Assembly: GCF_029227915.1 (NCBI RefSeq)
Contig: NC_079875.1
Coordinates: forward strand, 22,253,001 to 22,317,000
DNA length: 64,000 bases
Reading direction: 5' to 3'
From: Hydractinia symbiolongicarpus
Taxonomy: Eukaryota > Cnidaria > Hydrozoa > Anthoathecata > Hydractiniidae
Shown here: positions 1-13,137 of the stretch, piece by piece
How positions within the stretch are numbered: the first letter of the stretch is position 1
How the letters are laid out: each line of letters opens with the position of its first letter
Program-made: the position numbers and the translations under genes
Notes under the pieces: model-generated
Seen by the model: the letters and a program-made list of their open reading frames with translations, nothing else
Told to the model about the DNA's origin: nothing
Database searches by the model: none

Positions 1-140
1 AGTGTGATTGACGTTGTGCCGTAACGTCACAAAATTTAACATACTAGACATGCATTTTTCAACGACATCAAAGTAAAATGAACACATCCACTTTGCCTGT
101 TACAGACACACAGACACACTCTCTGTATTATTATAAGAGA
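1..140 (-). mobile_element. Helitron 5' end fragment
   Basis: Read on the minus strand, this begins with TC directly after an A (position 141 is T on plus) and continues TCTCTTATAATAATAC, then a GTCTGT-rich stretch. The same 5' end occurs at 59632-59710 and resembles those of the Helitron copies near 45.7-46.2 kb and 55.3-55.9 kb. The element runs off the left edge of the window, so its 3' hairpin is not visible. Confidence 0.6.
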
Positions 141-919
141 TAGTAAGACATGTCAAAATGTCAACAATTTTTTTATAAAAATTAAGGCGAGGTAAAAAAA
201 TACGGGGTAAAAACAACTCCCAAAAATTGACCATAGACATACATAGGCTTGTTTATCACTTAAATTGTTTAAGGTGATGCCTGTTCTTTTGCCACATATC
301 TCAGAACTTACATCAGTACATCTGTAATTTGACTTAATTATAAACTGTTAGTTAGAAAAATGCAAAAATAACTTTTTCACTCATCTTTTAGACATTTCCA
401 GTTAGTATCAAAGTTTTACATGTTGTTAATTTGTTACATTAGGTAGGTAACGCAGTTTTGTTTTATTATGATTTTGGGTATATGGCATTGAAATAATCAT
501 TTAAAACGAATCCATATATTGAATTATTTTTATCTAACTTTATACAATTGATTACCTGATCTGAGAGCTGCTGGCATCAGGCTAAACTGCCAATTAACTA
601 GAGAGCTGAAGCTGTTTTAATTTTTCTTTTTAATACTGACTGTGGAATTAAAACATTATCTTAACTTAACTCAAACAAGTTTTTTTTTATTTATGTTGGA
701 TGCTACTATGTATTTACAGTTTTATCATCAGAAACAAAGAAAATAAAGTAATCAACTTAATAATTAGTTTTGTCCCACATTTTTTCCCTTTTCAGTCTAA
801 AAACAACACTTAATACTGATTTTACTTACTTCCATAAATAATTTAAGATTTGTACCTAAATTGATACACTAAAAGCGCTGTTTCTATGGCACAAAATTTT
901 TTGAACAGACTAGACAGGT

Positions 920-2210
920 TACCGTATTTTCCGGTATATAACCCGCAGCTCAGCTTTTTTAGGGAGTTATAAACTAGATGCTATCAGATAGCCCGCACCT
1001 TCGTATAACCCGCATAAAATTTCAATCAATGTGTTTTACTAACCCGCACCTTTGCATAACCCGCATCGTGTTAAGAAAAAAATTCAGCGTATTTTTACTT
1101 ACCCTAATCATTTTATAATCATGTGCATGTGTTCTGTTTTTTCATGCTGGAGACAAGTGGGGGACGTTTAAACTCGTGAACCCCAAACACGAGAACCAAG
1201 TGCCTGAACTAGTGACTCTCTTAGTCTTAACTTCCTTGTCTCCGATTGCCGAAATAATAATGAATTAAAATTAATTTGACAAGTCGATCTTCTAATAATG
1301 CCGACAGTACCAAATCGGACAATGCTGTTTTCTTTTAATTTGTAGACTTTAGTTTCAGCCAATAATAACTCTTCCTGCGATTGAACAAACAAACAAATAA
1401 AAACCATTCTATTAGGTTACAAACCTAAAGTAAAAATTATAAACCTAAAGTAAAAGTTTTTTTGGCATAAAAATAAACAACATAATAATTATCACAGATT
1501 GTCAATAAAAGTGATGTATGGAACGTTCTTTTCTAATGTTTATAGAATTTTGTTATCTATTTAATCTCAGCAATCACTGTGTGCATAATAAAATGAATGG
1601 CGGCAATAAGGAGGAGATAGTTGTGTGTGTCTTATTAATTGTATTTTGATAATTTCAGTGGCCACCTGTCGCTCGAAGGTAGCGAAGATAAAAAAAGAAA
1701 ATTATTATCTATACTTTAATTTTAACATTTTTCAAAATTTTTAACAGGAATAAATAATTAAGTCTTGGACACTAGGTTGTGAAATACGTGTCAAATAAAC
1801 CTAAAAATGATACCTGCTATATTGCTCTATTACCAAAAGCAAATCATTTCAATGTGCTCAATGTGATTGCAAAGATATAAATAGATTAGAATTACATTCA
1901 ACACAAAAGAAAAATGATCTCTAGAATTGTGTTTCAGAGAGAGCTCGTAATATTAGCAATGGCTAATTAAATCACGTAGTTGAAGTAAGATTACATAGAT
2001 ATAGGATCGCGCGTGCAGTTATATTAATGTACGCATTTTATCCCGCGGGTACTGTTTTCTTCATTGAATGTATAAACTTTAAATTCCACAATAAATGACA
2101 GAAAATATAAAACTTATCACATAACCCGCACCACAATATAACCCGCACCAACGATGGAAGTCGTAAAAATCAACTTATAACCCGCGGGTTATATACCGGA
2201 AAATACGGTA
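920..2210. mobile_element. 1.29-kb DNA transposon with 27-bp perfect terminal inverted repeats
   Basis: Positions 920-946 and 2184-2210 are perfect inverted copies (27 bp, outer end TACCGTATTTTCCGGTATAT). Inside each end the motif ATAACCCGCA recurs several times as subterminal repeats. If the outer TA is the target duplication the insertion is TA-flanked; GT flanks on both sides are an alternative. No transposase is recognisable: the longest internal frame (1168-1407, minus) matches nothing I know. It is therefore probably a non-autonomous copy. The superfamily cannot be fixed from this sequence. It lies in an intron or 3' flank of the polymerase alpha gene. Confidence 0.8.
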
Positions 2211-2295
2211 GTTCTTTTCACAATCTAAAATTTTATTTTGTTTGTTTTTATCCCAAGTGACTATAATATATATAAAAAAAGTTAAATAAACATAC

Positions 2296-3758
2296 TTCTT
2301 TCTTTTTTGACTTTGCCTCTAAAACAAAAAAGAAAAAGTCGAGATTGTTACTGTGATATTGACAAAAAAAGTTTCAAAATTGGACCAGGACACACAAGTT
2401 AGTCACACAATCTGTGTGATAAAGCGCACACCACTCCACATGCTCCTAACACAGCCCAATTTAAATTTGCAATGCACAAAGCTTAAGCTATTTTAAAGAG
2501 TAAGCTCCATGAGCAGTGAACCTTAAAACAAAACATCATCACTGGTCTTGAAGTGGATAATTCATCAGGGTTACCACTGATAAAATGAGAACAGAAGTAA
2601 GGATATTAAGGAGAATTAAGGAGACAAATTGAGATTTTTTAAGGACGTTTTGCTGCAAACAAGAATAAAAAATATAAAAAATAAGGATAGTTAAGGGGAA
2701 AGCCAATTTTAGTTCTCTATCTTTAATGTTGCAAACTATGTTCTATGGTAAAAAAATTATACATATTATACAAATATACCTCCAAATTATGCCCTAAAAG
2801 ATAGAAAATATAGGATTTTCAGTAACAGAGAAATATGTCTTATTTCACTGGTGATGAACAAACCATGAACACATTTTCAAAAAAGTTACAATCAGAAAAA
2901 TTAAGAAATAAGGAGAAATTAAGGAAAAAGGAAAGGCTAAGGAAAAGCTAAAAGTCCTTTTGAAGGAGATTTTCTTTTCTAAGGTTATTTAAGGAATTTA
3001 AGGAGGATCACTCTGTTCATTTTCAACCTTAATTACTGTGGTCAGTTGCTTACATTTCTACCTACACAAATATGTGTACATGTCTATTGAAAAATTATGT
3101 TTCACAGAAAGAAAGAAATTCAAAATGACAGTATTTTAGTTCCTATCATTGTGAAGAACAAAATAGTTTCTATAGATTTAGTTAACAATCATTACTGATG
3201 TTGTTACTAAAATATATATACTGCACAATTGTCAGGAAAAAACAGGTTTATAAATAGGACTAAAACAATGATTGTGTGTTTGCTCTAATACAACCAAATT
3301 GTTTAATCAATTGTTAATCCTACTTTCGTTTGGAATTTCATTTGGATCATCATCAAATATCTCTCTTCCATCATCAACATAACCACCACCATCTAAAAAT
3401 ACACAAAGATTAAATGCTGTCTGCACTTTCTTAAGAACAATCTATACCTGCACATACCATCATCTACAATAAAATCTTCTTCTTGACGTTCCTGTACCAA
3501 CTGTGCATAGTGATTTTCATCAACCAATTCATAAACATCCTTCTCCTCATGAAACTATATTGATAAGAAAGAAAGTATAAACAGATCAGTGTGTGTGCGT
3601 GTGATGACCTCTTTTCCTTGTTACTTTCTTTCTTTAAGATACTGCAACATGAGGATATTGCAACAAAAATACATTTTGCATTAAAACTAAATTAAAAAAA
3701 CAACAACAGAGTCTTTCTTACATCATAATCAACCTTCTCACCAGTTTCTCGATGTTTT
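2296..3758 (-). CDS. POLA1: DNA polymerase alpha catalytic subunit, N-terminal exons (partial)
   Basis: Catalytic subunit of the primase-polymerase that starts DNA synthesis at nuclear replication origins and on Okazaki fragments. Only part of the regulatory N-terminus is visible. Exons on minus, in order: 3722-3758, 3458-3554, 3324-3392 and a 23-nt microexon 2296-2318, all with GT-AG borders and matching phases. They read through TGEKVDYD, VYELVDENHYAQLVQERQ, EEDFIVDD, YVDDGREIFDDD and KAKSKKKE. This matches the vertebrate POLA1 order: GEK motif, YEEVDEEQY-SKLVQARQ, DDWIVDDD, YVEDGREIFDDD, lysine-rich linker. The start exon (upstream, to the right) and the whole polymerase domain (left, beyond the window) are missing. 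The exon at 3722 needs a partner ending with two extra bases; a candidate lies at 13138-13315 but is unconvincing. The alternative, another acidic nuclear protein, is unlikely given three collinear motif matches. Confidence 0.85.
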
Positions 3759-3899
3759 CTAAGATGTAGAAACAAATTAGATGCTGATGCACTTTGCATA
3801 ACATTTTTATGCACAAACACATGCCAATGTAAAGTACAACTGTCGCAAAACTTTTTTGTTTGTATAAATTAAATCAATTTGTTTCATAATTCGAAAAAA

Positions 3900-6800
3900 G
3901 TTTATTGCAGTTTGTTACAAGAATAGCACGTTTTTTTTCGTGTTTTTAAAACCATGAAAATGTAATTGTAAAAACCTTAAAAAAGTAATGATACGAAGCT
4001 TATAAAACGCCATATTTTAAAACCATTGAAACCTGATTTTGAACCTTTTGTATTAAAACTACCAAATGCCATCATACAAATAATAAAAAAGCAATTTTTG
4101 ATCCACTACATTTTAAGTCTTTTGGACAGTGTTGTATAGGTAACATTTTACAATATTATTCGAAATGATTTTAGTAAGTATGTCAGTATTTTTAAAGACT
4201 TTATCTTAGCAATTTAGGTTTTTCAAGGATTTCATTTAAGTTTTTACATCATTTAAAAAGTATTATGGATATTTTGAGACAAATCTCTAACAAGTCAAAA
4301 AATTATTAATTAATAAACTTGTAAAGAAAACAAGTACCAGCACTTTCAATGTTATTGTAAAAAGCATTTCAATAATTATCATGTGTAATATTTGTTGACA
4401 TATTCAATGCACAATAAATAAAATGGTGCTGTTTTATACTTGTTGCTATTTCTTATGAAATAATGACAAATAAAATATTTACTTTATTTGGTCTAAAACC
4501 TTTTTTCTATTGGAAGGGCCTTTTGCAGCACGACGACTTGATCTCCGGGATCCTAAAAGTAATGTATCATCAAAAATTTCCATCACAGTTTCTGTCCTAC
4601 ACATCTTTATATAGACATGAAAATTTCTCATTCATTATGTTATTTAATATGGCTGTATACTGTTGCTATACTATTAACCCCCCCCCCCCTTACATAAAAA
4701 AAGACTTGGTTTATATTACATAGAATGTTTGAATTGTGATTGACTTTTCTTGTAATATGCTTGAATACCCCAGACAAAAGGGATATGTAAACCTGTGTGC
4801 AAGGGAGCATCACACTTTTTCTATACTAACTTTGTAATCATTCTTATTTTCTCCTGGTAAAGATTTAACGTGCAGATGTTATCTAGCTTGTCAATTTTTG
4901 AGTATACAAAACAAGAATCCTTTGTGACAACAAAATAATGAAAATAAGATAAAAACATGCTAGCAATACTTGGTATTCAGGTTTTTTAAACAAGTGGAAA
5001 TGTTGTGTTTTTTAGAGAAGATAAGGCATACCAGAAAAACATAGGTACTCTCTTATAATGAGACTGAAAAATTACTCAAATTTGATATGTTTTGGATTGT
5101 CTACCCCCTGGCCTTGGGATTCCTCTTCCATTTTGCCTTGTGATTGAGTGTTTTTGTTGTATATTGCACATGTAAAATGGACAGAGAGCATTTTCATAAA
5201 AAGAATGTGGCATGTCTAGCCAGTATGCTACTTTTTTTGATGCAGTGAACCTCATTTCAGCCTCAGGCATACCTAAAGCTAGAAAACATAGAACTACCAT
5301 CTCCGCTAGCATAGAACAAGCTACTCAGGTGCATAAAACCACCAAATAAAATTAGCTACTCTGCTGGCCATGAAGATAGCTACTTCTGGCATAGAACTAA
5401 CTACTTAGCTAGCATAAAAGGATCCTTTTCACGCACCCACACACGTGAAACAGCTATTCAGGTAATTACACTCTTTACTCGCGTAAAATAAAAAAATTAA
5501 CGAAGGAATTATAAAAGTTGATTTTTTTCTGCCTGTGTGAAATTAAAAGTTGAACATTTTATTTTAAAATTCTTAACTGTATAAAAGAACATAACATACT
5601 TGTTTTACTTTTAAAAATCTAAAGAACAACTTTAAATCTAAAAACAACTTTAAACTATTTTAAACAAGCCATCTCCCAAAAGCTAACAAACAAAACTTAA
5701 AACCTCAATAAATAAAAAATGACTCCCATTTTTACCATTTTTATAGATAATAAATAACCTACAGAGAAAATATAACCCTGGGAACAAGGTTGGGGATAAA
5801 TAGCACTACAAACAAAATGGCAGACCATTGCAGTAAGTGCAACGTGTGGCACGTGTCAGCGTCTCTTCGTCCACTGTTTAAATTTAATTATATGTTATTT
5901 ACCTATTATAAATTACTTCCTACAATGAACCAACGTGTTTTGTTAATATATTTAGCACTTTTACACCACTTAAAGAACACTCACGGGACTAATAAGAGTG
6001 AAATAAACCAGGAAAAAACGAAAAAACGCACGCGCAAACTTTCTAAAATAAAATAAATAAATTTTTTTATGGTCTTCAGGACGTGAATATAACATATTTT
6101 TAAAGGTGGCCTAATAGTGTAAAGCCTCCAAAATGTTACCGTAGAAAGAAATGGGCTAAAAAAGACCTTTCTTCAGCACGCTTACAGAACTTTCTGCCTC
6201 CCACGCAGTTGTTAGAGCCAGAAGGGCTTACCGCGCAAAATAGACCATTTAGGAGATTATGCGCCATTATTAATTTGTGGAACTCGGTGGTGCAAGTTGA
6301 ACTTTGGACTTCATGTTTTATTCAGTTATTTGCCTTGCGGAACTGCTGGCGGCAGAAGAGTTTTGATTTTGATATCTGTTTTTATCTTTTTGATACTAAT
6401 TTTATGATATATATTTTGAAAAATACTTTTATTAGGCACTTATTTGTACTTTTAATTTCTTTTGTACAGTAAAGGCAGCTTAATATATCCTAAAAACCTT
6501 TAAACTAGCTAGCTAGCTAGCTAGAGGTCTCCCAAAAATGCTTTTAGGACACTGTACTGTACCTAGCTATAAGGCTGTAATTAGTAATTAATGCTTGGTT
6601 AAAGGTAATTTCATTTTATATTTAGATATTAAAAATTGTGTACCTGCTTTGTGCATTATAAAGATATTGGCATTGGATTTTAAACTTGGATTATACTTTA
6701 CTTTAGAGAGAAATTTTTGATTTTGGAAAAAACCTTACTGGATTTAGACTTTGTTTTTGGATTTGTAAAGAAATGTTTAGGTTGTAATATTGTAAAGATC

Positions 6801-7660
6801 CAGACAGTTATAATCCATTGTCAAAATACTTGTCAAAACTCTATAATGTTATTTATTCCTAAAGTGAAACTTAAGCTTGCAAAATAATCTGGCTTCTTCT
6901 CTATGATGGGTGTAAAAATTTTCAATACACTGCCCATAGAGATACCGTACCAGGTTCAGTCGCAGATTTTAGGTCACAATGTATGTTTTACATGAAGTTT
7001 TGTTATATATACACATGTCTTTATCGTTTTTTTTATCAGGACATGCAATTATGGGAGTAATTTATTACTAAAGTGTAAATATTTATGATAAATAAATAAA
7101 TAAATAACTCTGTGAAGCTTGTTTAAATTATTGGCATAATTTCCATTGCAGAAAAAGCCTTGGCGATTAACTTAACTATTACTCAGTCCACAAGAAGTGA
7201 GTCAGCTGCCTCACGCTAAGTTCTAAAAAATCCTCATACATTGTAAGAGGCATAATTCGATCGTAAAAATATGTTTAAAGTTGATTAAATATCCACTATA
7301 GCGTTAAATTTTAAATGTATTAAGTCAAAAATAATAAAACACACTCAGTATCCCTATGTCCTACATGTGTATTTAATTGTTATTTATAATTCATTAATAG
7401 ATCAAAGCAATACGCTTAAATAAATGTTGTCTGGTGTTATCCCCTGTTACTTATGTAAAAACATTACGAAGACCTAAACACGCTAAGAGTGTATACAAAA
7501 CTCGTTTCTTTTTTTTGTGTGTGTGTTTTAAGAGAGTTTTCTACTACGGCATATAGGGTTCAAAGTTCAACTTGCACCACTGGCTTTTGAAAATCCATAA
7601 TGGCGCATAATCTCCGAAATGGTCTATGTAAACATTTAAAAATACATCAGGTTCTAAACA
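3900..7660. other. AT-rich non-coding DNA with an inverted-repeat pair
   Basis: No convincing exon was found. Short open frames here lack splice context and known motifs. A run of GCTA/CTAG tetranucleotides lies around 6505-6525. Segments 6241-6306 and 7561-7626 are about 66-bp imperfect inverted copies, roughly 1.25 kb apart; both contain AGATTATGCGCCATTAT and GTGGTGCAAGTTGAACTTTG. They could be the ends of a decayed foldback element. Confidence 0.5.
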
Positions 7661-7688
7661 AAATATAACACTGGCTCATTGAATATTG

Positions 7689-7920
7689 CATCAAGAACAG
7701 ACTGCAGTACTGCAAATGCAGAAGCCCTACAACTAATTTCCTAAAAATAAACCTTTTTTGCTTTGGTGGAGATAAAGCCATTTGATCGGATAACATGTAT
7801 AGCTCATCAAGAACAGACTGCGGTACTGCAAATGCAGAAACCCTACAACTAATTTCTGAAAAATAAACCTTTTTTGCTTTGGTGGAGATAAAGCCATTTG
7901 ATCTGATAACATGTATAGCT
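7689..7920. repeat. Tandem duplication, 2 x 116 bp
   Basis: Units 7689-7804 and 7805-7920 are nearly identical, differing at only a few bases (for example GACTGCAGTACTGC against GACTGCGGTACTGC). The near identity implies a recent local duplication. A frame stays open across both on minus and gives a repeated peptide, but it has no recognisable domain. Confidence 0.9.
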
Positions 7921-9948
7921 ATACAGCTAGCTAGCATGTTGGGGGGAATTTGGCTTTTGTACTAGACAGAAAGGGGCACCTACACTTTTTTCGCTTGTAA
8001 ACCTAAGGACAGTGTCCCTCACTCCGCAACACTTTTTATATTGATTCACAGATTAATGCTGTTAAACTGAAGCTGAAGGAATAGGAGGAGATAAAAAGTT
8101 TTCTCCATATTTTACATTAACTAGATACATAAAGTATATAACGTACAATTTTTTTGTTTGCGAACATAGGGACCCGCTCCCCCCTTTGCAGCCTTTTATA
8201 TATTGATACATGTCAATTAAATTCAAATTCACTAACCTTCTACAGATTCCATAATTTATGAAATTGCATAAATGTCAACAACACTTTCCTTTCCCGCCAA
8301 ACCAAGTTTTTTGTTGTTTTTGAGCGGGAGACAAATGTACGGACACCGAGATGAGCTTCTCTCTGCAAGGCACGTAGTCCTGGGGATGAGGTTGCTTGCT
8401 CTCTTTGTTTTACTAAGGCATATGTTGCTATAATATTTCATAATTTGCCTCAAAATCTTTTTAGAATATCAAAGCATGCCTTTATTCTTCTTAAATCAAT
8501 TAATCCAGTAATCTGATACAGTTTTTCTGTCCAGTGCACAGCTTGTCCTCTTCTTGTTAGTTTTTTCGTATTTGAACGGAACTTAAACAAGTTCATCTTC
8601 CGTCTCTCTAATTACAAAGAATCCAACTAGTCCTTGGATTAGTTCCTTCAGGTTTGTAACATCAACGTTTTTAAAAAAATGGCAAGCAAAATGGACTTTT
8701 ATTTTTATTTGTACAAATACCGTAATGTACCACGAGCGAACCTTATATCACCTAAAACATAAGTTTAAGTTTAACAATCCATAGAATCTTCCATCGCCAT
8801 AATATTGCCCTTCACAAACAGAAAAACCAAAGCAAATTCTTTTTTTGCAGATACTTTTTCATCCACTTAGGATAAACCGAATTTGCCAAATGTATAGCAT
8901 CCGTTACTTTGGTTACTGTGGTTATTTGAAAAATTATATTGACAAAATGTATCTATCGTGTATCGCCTGTTTTATCGCCGTTTTTACTACCTATTGACAT
9001 TTTTTGTTAACTTTTTGGTCTTTATAATTATCACTTTACTTATACTGTGAAACTGTAGATGACGAATTATTTTAAAACAAACATTTTTTGATGCGAGTAG
9101 TCACAAGATGATAAAAGAGATTCAAATTTATTTAAATAAATAATCGATAATCTATTTTAACTTTTTCAAGACAAATTCGTGGGGGCGGGAAAGAGGGTTA
9201 TCGGGAAATATTCTCGCGTTCTCCCCGTTAAAAAAGTCGGCAAAAAATTTTAGTCAGTAGGAAAAGATATTAGTCATTCTCACGAAATTTAGTTATTTTT
9301 TCTAACTAAGTTTACCAACACATACTTATTGGCGCTTGATTTATGGGAAAATTAATAGAAAAAGTTTATTTGGAGGTAAAAAAGTTCTCCTTCTTGTAAT
9401 AAATTGTTAAATTCAAAATGTAAATATCCATATCCTAAAAATATCCAACATTTTTGTTAAAAAGGGCAGAGGGATATTGTCAAAAAACTTAGTCTGCAAA
9501 AAAAAAGTCGTTAAAAAAGTCGATATTATTCACTTTGCAAGGGTATCGTACAAAAAGAGTGAAATAGCTGTACGTGTACCAGCTGCAGAGATTTGAGTGG
9601 CAATAACTTTATATCGCAGTCATCGTTGCGACGGAGAGAGACTCCGTGAAGGAGACTTACTTATATTGTATTTTGTTCGCGTGAATTTTAGATAGTTCAC
9701 CGATAATTATCGCTTAATTCACTGCACCAAGCCGTGATGAAAGTTAAAATGATTACTCTTATCAGTTGCTGTTGAGAGATCAATCAGGACTAAAGAAGAT
9801 ATCGCGACCGAAAAAGGCGGTAGTAACCGATTAACGTATCGTACGTTTTATTTTTCCAAGGTCGTAGCAATTAAAAAAAAGGAAAAATCCGTGGGGCGAG
9901 GTACAAACCGCACTTATTCGCTTTCTTAGTAGACGTGTACTTTAGCCT

Positions 9949-10470
9949 GGTTGGTCCACACCTTTGTTCTGCTAGACGAAAAAATTACATATGTTGTGCA
10001 AAAATATTAGTCATATTTCTTATTTTATATGATTGTTTTGAGAAGTATACTAATTTCTTACTTCGCATAAATTCATTTCGCAGAAATCAACAAATAACGA
10101 GAGTTACAATTTCGTTTCGTTGCTTTTTTCAACAGAATTATAAAATAAAGTTTGCTGCAATCACACTATTGTCAGTATTGACCGACGCAAATTTAACATT
10201 ACTGGGACTTTTTTAGCACCAATAATCCATATGCAAAATTATACTTTTATAAAATTAAAACCCTTCTTGTGGAAAATGCGCAATACATTGAGTTGCACAT
10301 CTCGTAGAGGGTGTGGAAAAAATTCACAAATTAGGGGATGTGCGTCGTAAGGTACGCTTTTTTAACCATAATACACGGAACTCAGATAAAAATAGAGACA
10401 TTTTTAGATTTCAAAGTTCAAACGATTTCAGAGATGACGTCATGACATTTCAATGAAGCAGCTTGTGGCA
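9949..10470 (+). repeat. Dispersed repeat family, copy 1
   Basis: The stretch around GGTTGGTCCACACCTTTGTTC and the later block (TTGTCAGTATTGACCGACGC, ATACTTTTATAAAATTAAAACCC, GGATGTGCGTCGTAAG) recur in diverged form at 18298-18640, and the first part recurs at 19604-19720. No coding capacity or terminal structure was identified, so the class is unknown. Confidence 0.6.
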
Positions 10471-11076
10471 TTTTTTTACGTCCTATGGCACATCCCATTT
10501 CCCTGTTAATAACAAGTTGCTTTACATCATATTTTTTGATGTATTACGAGAAATTTTCCTCTTTTTTGTTTATAGTTTATAAGTTTCTAGAATACTGTAA
10601 AAAGAGGAGAGCATACAAATCTCGCTAGAGTAGCTACTGTTTCCCTTGAATCCACTCCCACAGAACCATATATCTAAGATGGCAACTGATATTGTCACGT
10701 AAAATTAACTAAATATGGCGTCAGAAAACGCACGTTTTAATTTTTAAATTTTGAAACATTTCATATCCAGGTTCTCATAATCTTCTCTTCAACTCAATCG
10801 ACTTCCTGTCCACTCCGCTCGAGATGTCTCTTGTTGTCTTGTATCGAGCTCTTTGGAGCCGTGCTCTATAGCAAAAGGTTCGCTAGCACCATCAGCATCT
10901 TTAGAGCAACACAACGTGAAGGCGAATTTGTATTTCCAATATCTATTGCAGCAGTCATTTTTAATTTTTTCTTTCGGTAAAAGAAAAAGGTTTCTTCGCC
11001 AAAAAATAGTTTTAAAACATCTTTTGCAAAGTCACTTTGTTTTTCCTTTTCCCTGCCATATTGAGGTTCCATATGA

Positions 11077-11304
11077 TTAACTTGATCTTTCTGCCGTTTT
11101 CTTCTTTTTTTTCATCTTGCAGGCTTGATGGTGATGATTTAATCCAGCTAGACTTTTAAACAATCTGTTACAATTCAGACAGAGTAAAAATGATGCAGGA
11201 TCAGTCAAACACAATTTTTGCGATTTTCTCGTTTCACTATACATATTTTTTTGCAAAACGTACAGCAATTCGATTTCCAGGCCTCTTTTGATTTCCAAAC
11301 CCAA
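11077..11304 (-). pseudogene. C2H2-like zinc-knuckle fragment
   Basis: The frame contains CLNCNRLFKSLAGLNHHHQA followed by C and a lysine run, that is C-x2-C-x12-H with a terminal H/C pair. This arrangement (C..C.R.F.S.AGL..H) is typical of single fingers attached to transposon-derived proteins in invertebrates. No flanking reverse transcriptase or nuclease frame is visible, and the frame ends after a short basic tail. It is probably a transposon relic; a short zinc-finger exon is the alternative. Confidence 0.3.
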
Positions 11305-11691
11305 AATGTTATCACTTCAGTGACTAAATACCTTGATCGTATAAATTTTGGCGAGCATTTAATTAGGCAATGGCGAAAAATTATAAATTTGACGTGTAGC
11401 TATTTAATTTTTTATGTAGCTTACAAATTTTATTTTAAAAGCTTCAGAGGACAGAAAAAAAAACGATTTTTTAAACAAAAACATGCTTTATATATATAAA
11501 AAAAGCCATGTACAATTTAGTCTAGTTTTCTTTGTCACATTTTTTTGTCTGTAAAAACGTTGAATTTTTATGCATTGAATTAGCGAAAAATGAAAAAGAT
11601 CAATTTGGGAAGCATTTATTTTGATGATGGAAGAAAAAAATTAAATTTGGCGATGACTTAATTTGGCGATTTTAAATCAAAATCGTCAAAT

Positions 11692-12051
11692 TTAGTACTC
11701 GCCAAAATTTGTACGAATAAGGTAACTTTCGGATGTAAGTGTCAATATACTTTCAGGCCAAATAACTTGGAGAATATCATGTCTGTCATTTTTCACCGCG
11801 TGGGTACGTAGGGACAACACCTGGTTCCATTGGGTAATTTCCTCAAACCTTGTTCCCCGAAATCGTTTCCGTATGAACGGATTGATGACGTCATCAAAAA
11901 ACCCTAAAACCCCAATATCTGTGACCGCAGTCGTAAGTGCATGATACTGTACATTTTCTTGGTAAACGTTTTCAGCTCTGTTCGGTAAAGGCGACGGGTA
12001 CATAAATTTCTTATTTTTGGCGGTTCTTTGCTTTGTTAATTTTAAAGACAA
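11692..12051 (-). CDS. Unrecognised 119-residue open frame
   Basis: An uninterrupted frame from ATG to stop with balanced, soluble-looking composition (MSLKLTKQRTAKNKKFMYPS at the start; FFDDVINPFIRKRFRGTRFE mid-way). It is unusually long for this AT-rich gene-poor stretch. I recognise no domain, signal peptide or membrane segment, and no neighbouring exon joins it obviously. It may be a single-exon gene, a fragment of a transposon protein, or chance. Confidence 0.3.
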   Translation of the reverse strand: MSLKLTKQRTAKNKKFMYPSPLPNRAENVYQENVQYHALTTAVTDIGVLGFFDDVINPFIRKRFRGTRFEEITQWNQVLSLRTHAVKNDRHDILQVIWPESILTLTSESYLIRTNFGEY

Positions 12052-12683
12052 TTAATTCTGATATATATCATAACCAAATCTCGGTAGAGATTAGGGGAAA
12101 TAGCAAAGCACCAGTTTTTTGTTATGTGGCGTCATTCGTAAAGAGTGAGCCAATGACATAAATTTTTAGGATTTACGTACAGAGCACTTTGGTTACACTC
12201 ATAAGCGCAAGAAATGCACACATAAAATTTGGTATTTATTACAAAAATACCACTGGGTTTGTTTATAAAAGAGAACAGCCTCGACGTTGTTTGATGTTGT
12301 TCTTACAGGTAGCTTAGCTACCCTATATAGCTAGATTAAGGATTAAACTAGCATTTATTACTTAATACTCAGTAAAATAGGTCAAGTTTAAATACTAAAC
12401 TTTTTCGCTATACAGGAACTTATTATGCAAAATGAAAAATGCTAAACAACTGTATTTGCTTTGCAGAAGTAACAATAGGCTTCATCATAAATCCTGTGAA
12501 TTTTGGTTTATGAAAAATGTATTATACCTTTAATGCTATAAGCGCTCCACTGGATTTGTAACACATTACACTAAGTGTCCTCCGTGTGACACAGTTTACC
12601 CTTTAGTAAGTCTTAACCTGGACAGAGACTTCAGGTCTTCCGGCTCCAAGCGAATATTACTTCTGGCTATACTTTCCAAAATT

Positions 12684-12806
12684 TTGTTATTTCATAAAAG
12701 AAACCTAAAAATCTACAAAAATTTATTTATGAAAAATAGGTTCCCGTTCGATAAAAGAAACCTGTACATTTGCAGAAATTTATTTATGAAATATAGGTTT
12801 TTGTTT
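12684..12806. repeat. Short tandem duplication, about 60-bp unit
   Basis: Two adjacent copies of a segment containing ATAAAAGAAACCT and AATTTATTTATGAAA, each ending in TAGGTT. The copies are somewhat diverged. No coding signal. Confidence 0.6.
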
Positions 12807-13137
12807 GTCGTGACAACATATTTAACCAACATGCAATGCCTTGCATACCTAACTAGCTATATACTTAAGTCTTTATGGGAGGTCCAAATTGCTAGCAGGT
12901 TTATTTAAAATGACCGAATGCCTTGAAAAATCTTTTGTGTAGCTAGCTACATAAAAATAATATATTTAGCTCTTGTACTTTATCACTTAATTATTTAATA
13001 ACAATTGTGCCCTGGAGTGCTGGCGTGGTACTGGCTAGGTAGCTTAAAATCACAAATTAAATATTACCCAGATCTGACCATCCCTCATCAGACATCAGAA
13101 AGGCGTTTCTGTTCTTTACTTCTCATTGTGGGGTACC

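Noticed and set aside
5076-5312. Minus-strand 78-codon frame
   Set aside because: It has no splice context or motif and lies in AT-rich intergenic or intronic DNA.
8583-8680. Minus-strand frame ending GFFVIRETEDELV then stop
   Set aside because: It looks protein-like but is only about 28 codons, with no good acceptor and no matching upstream exon.
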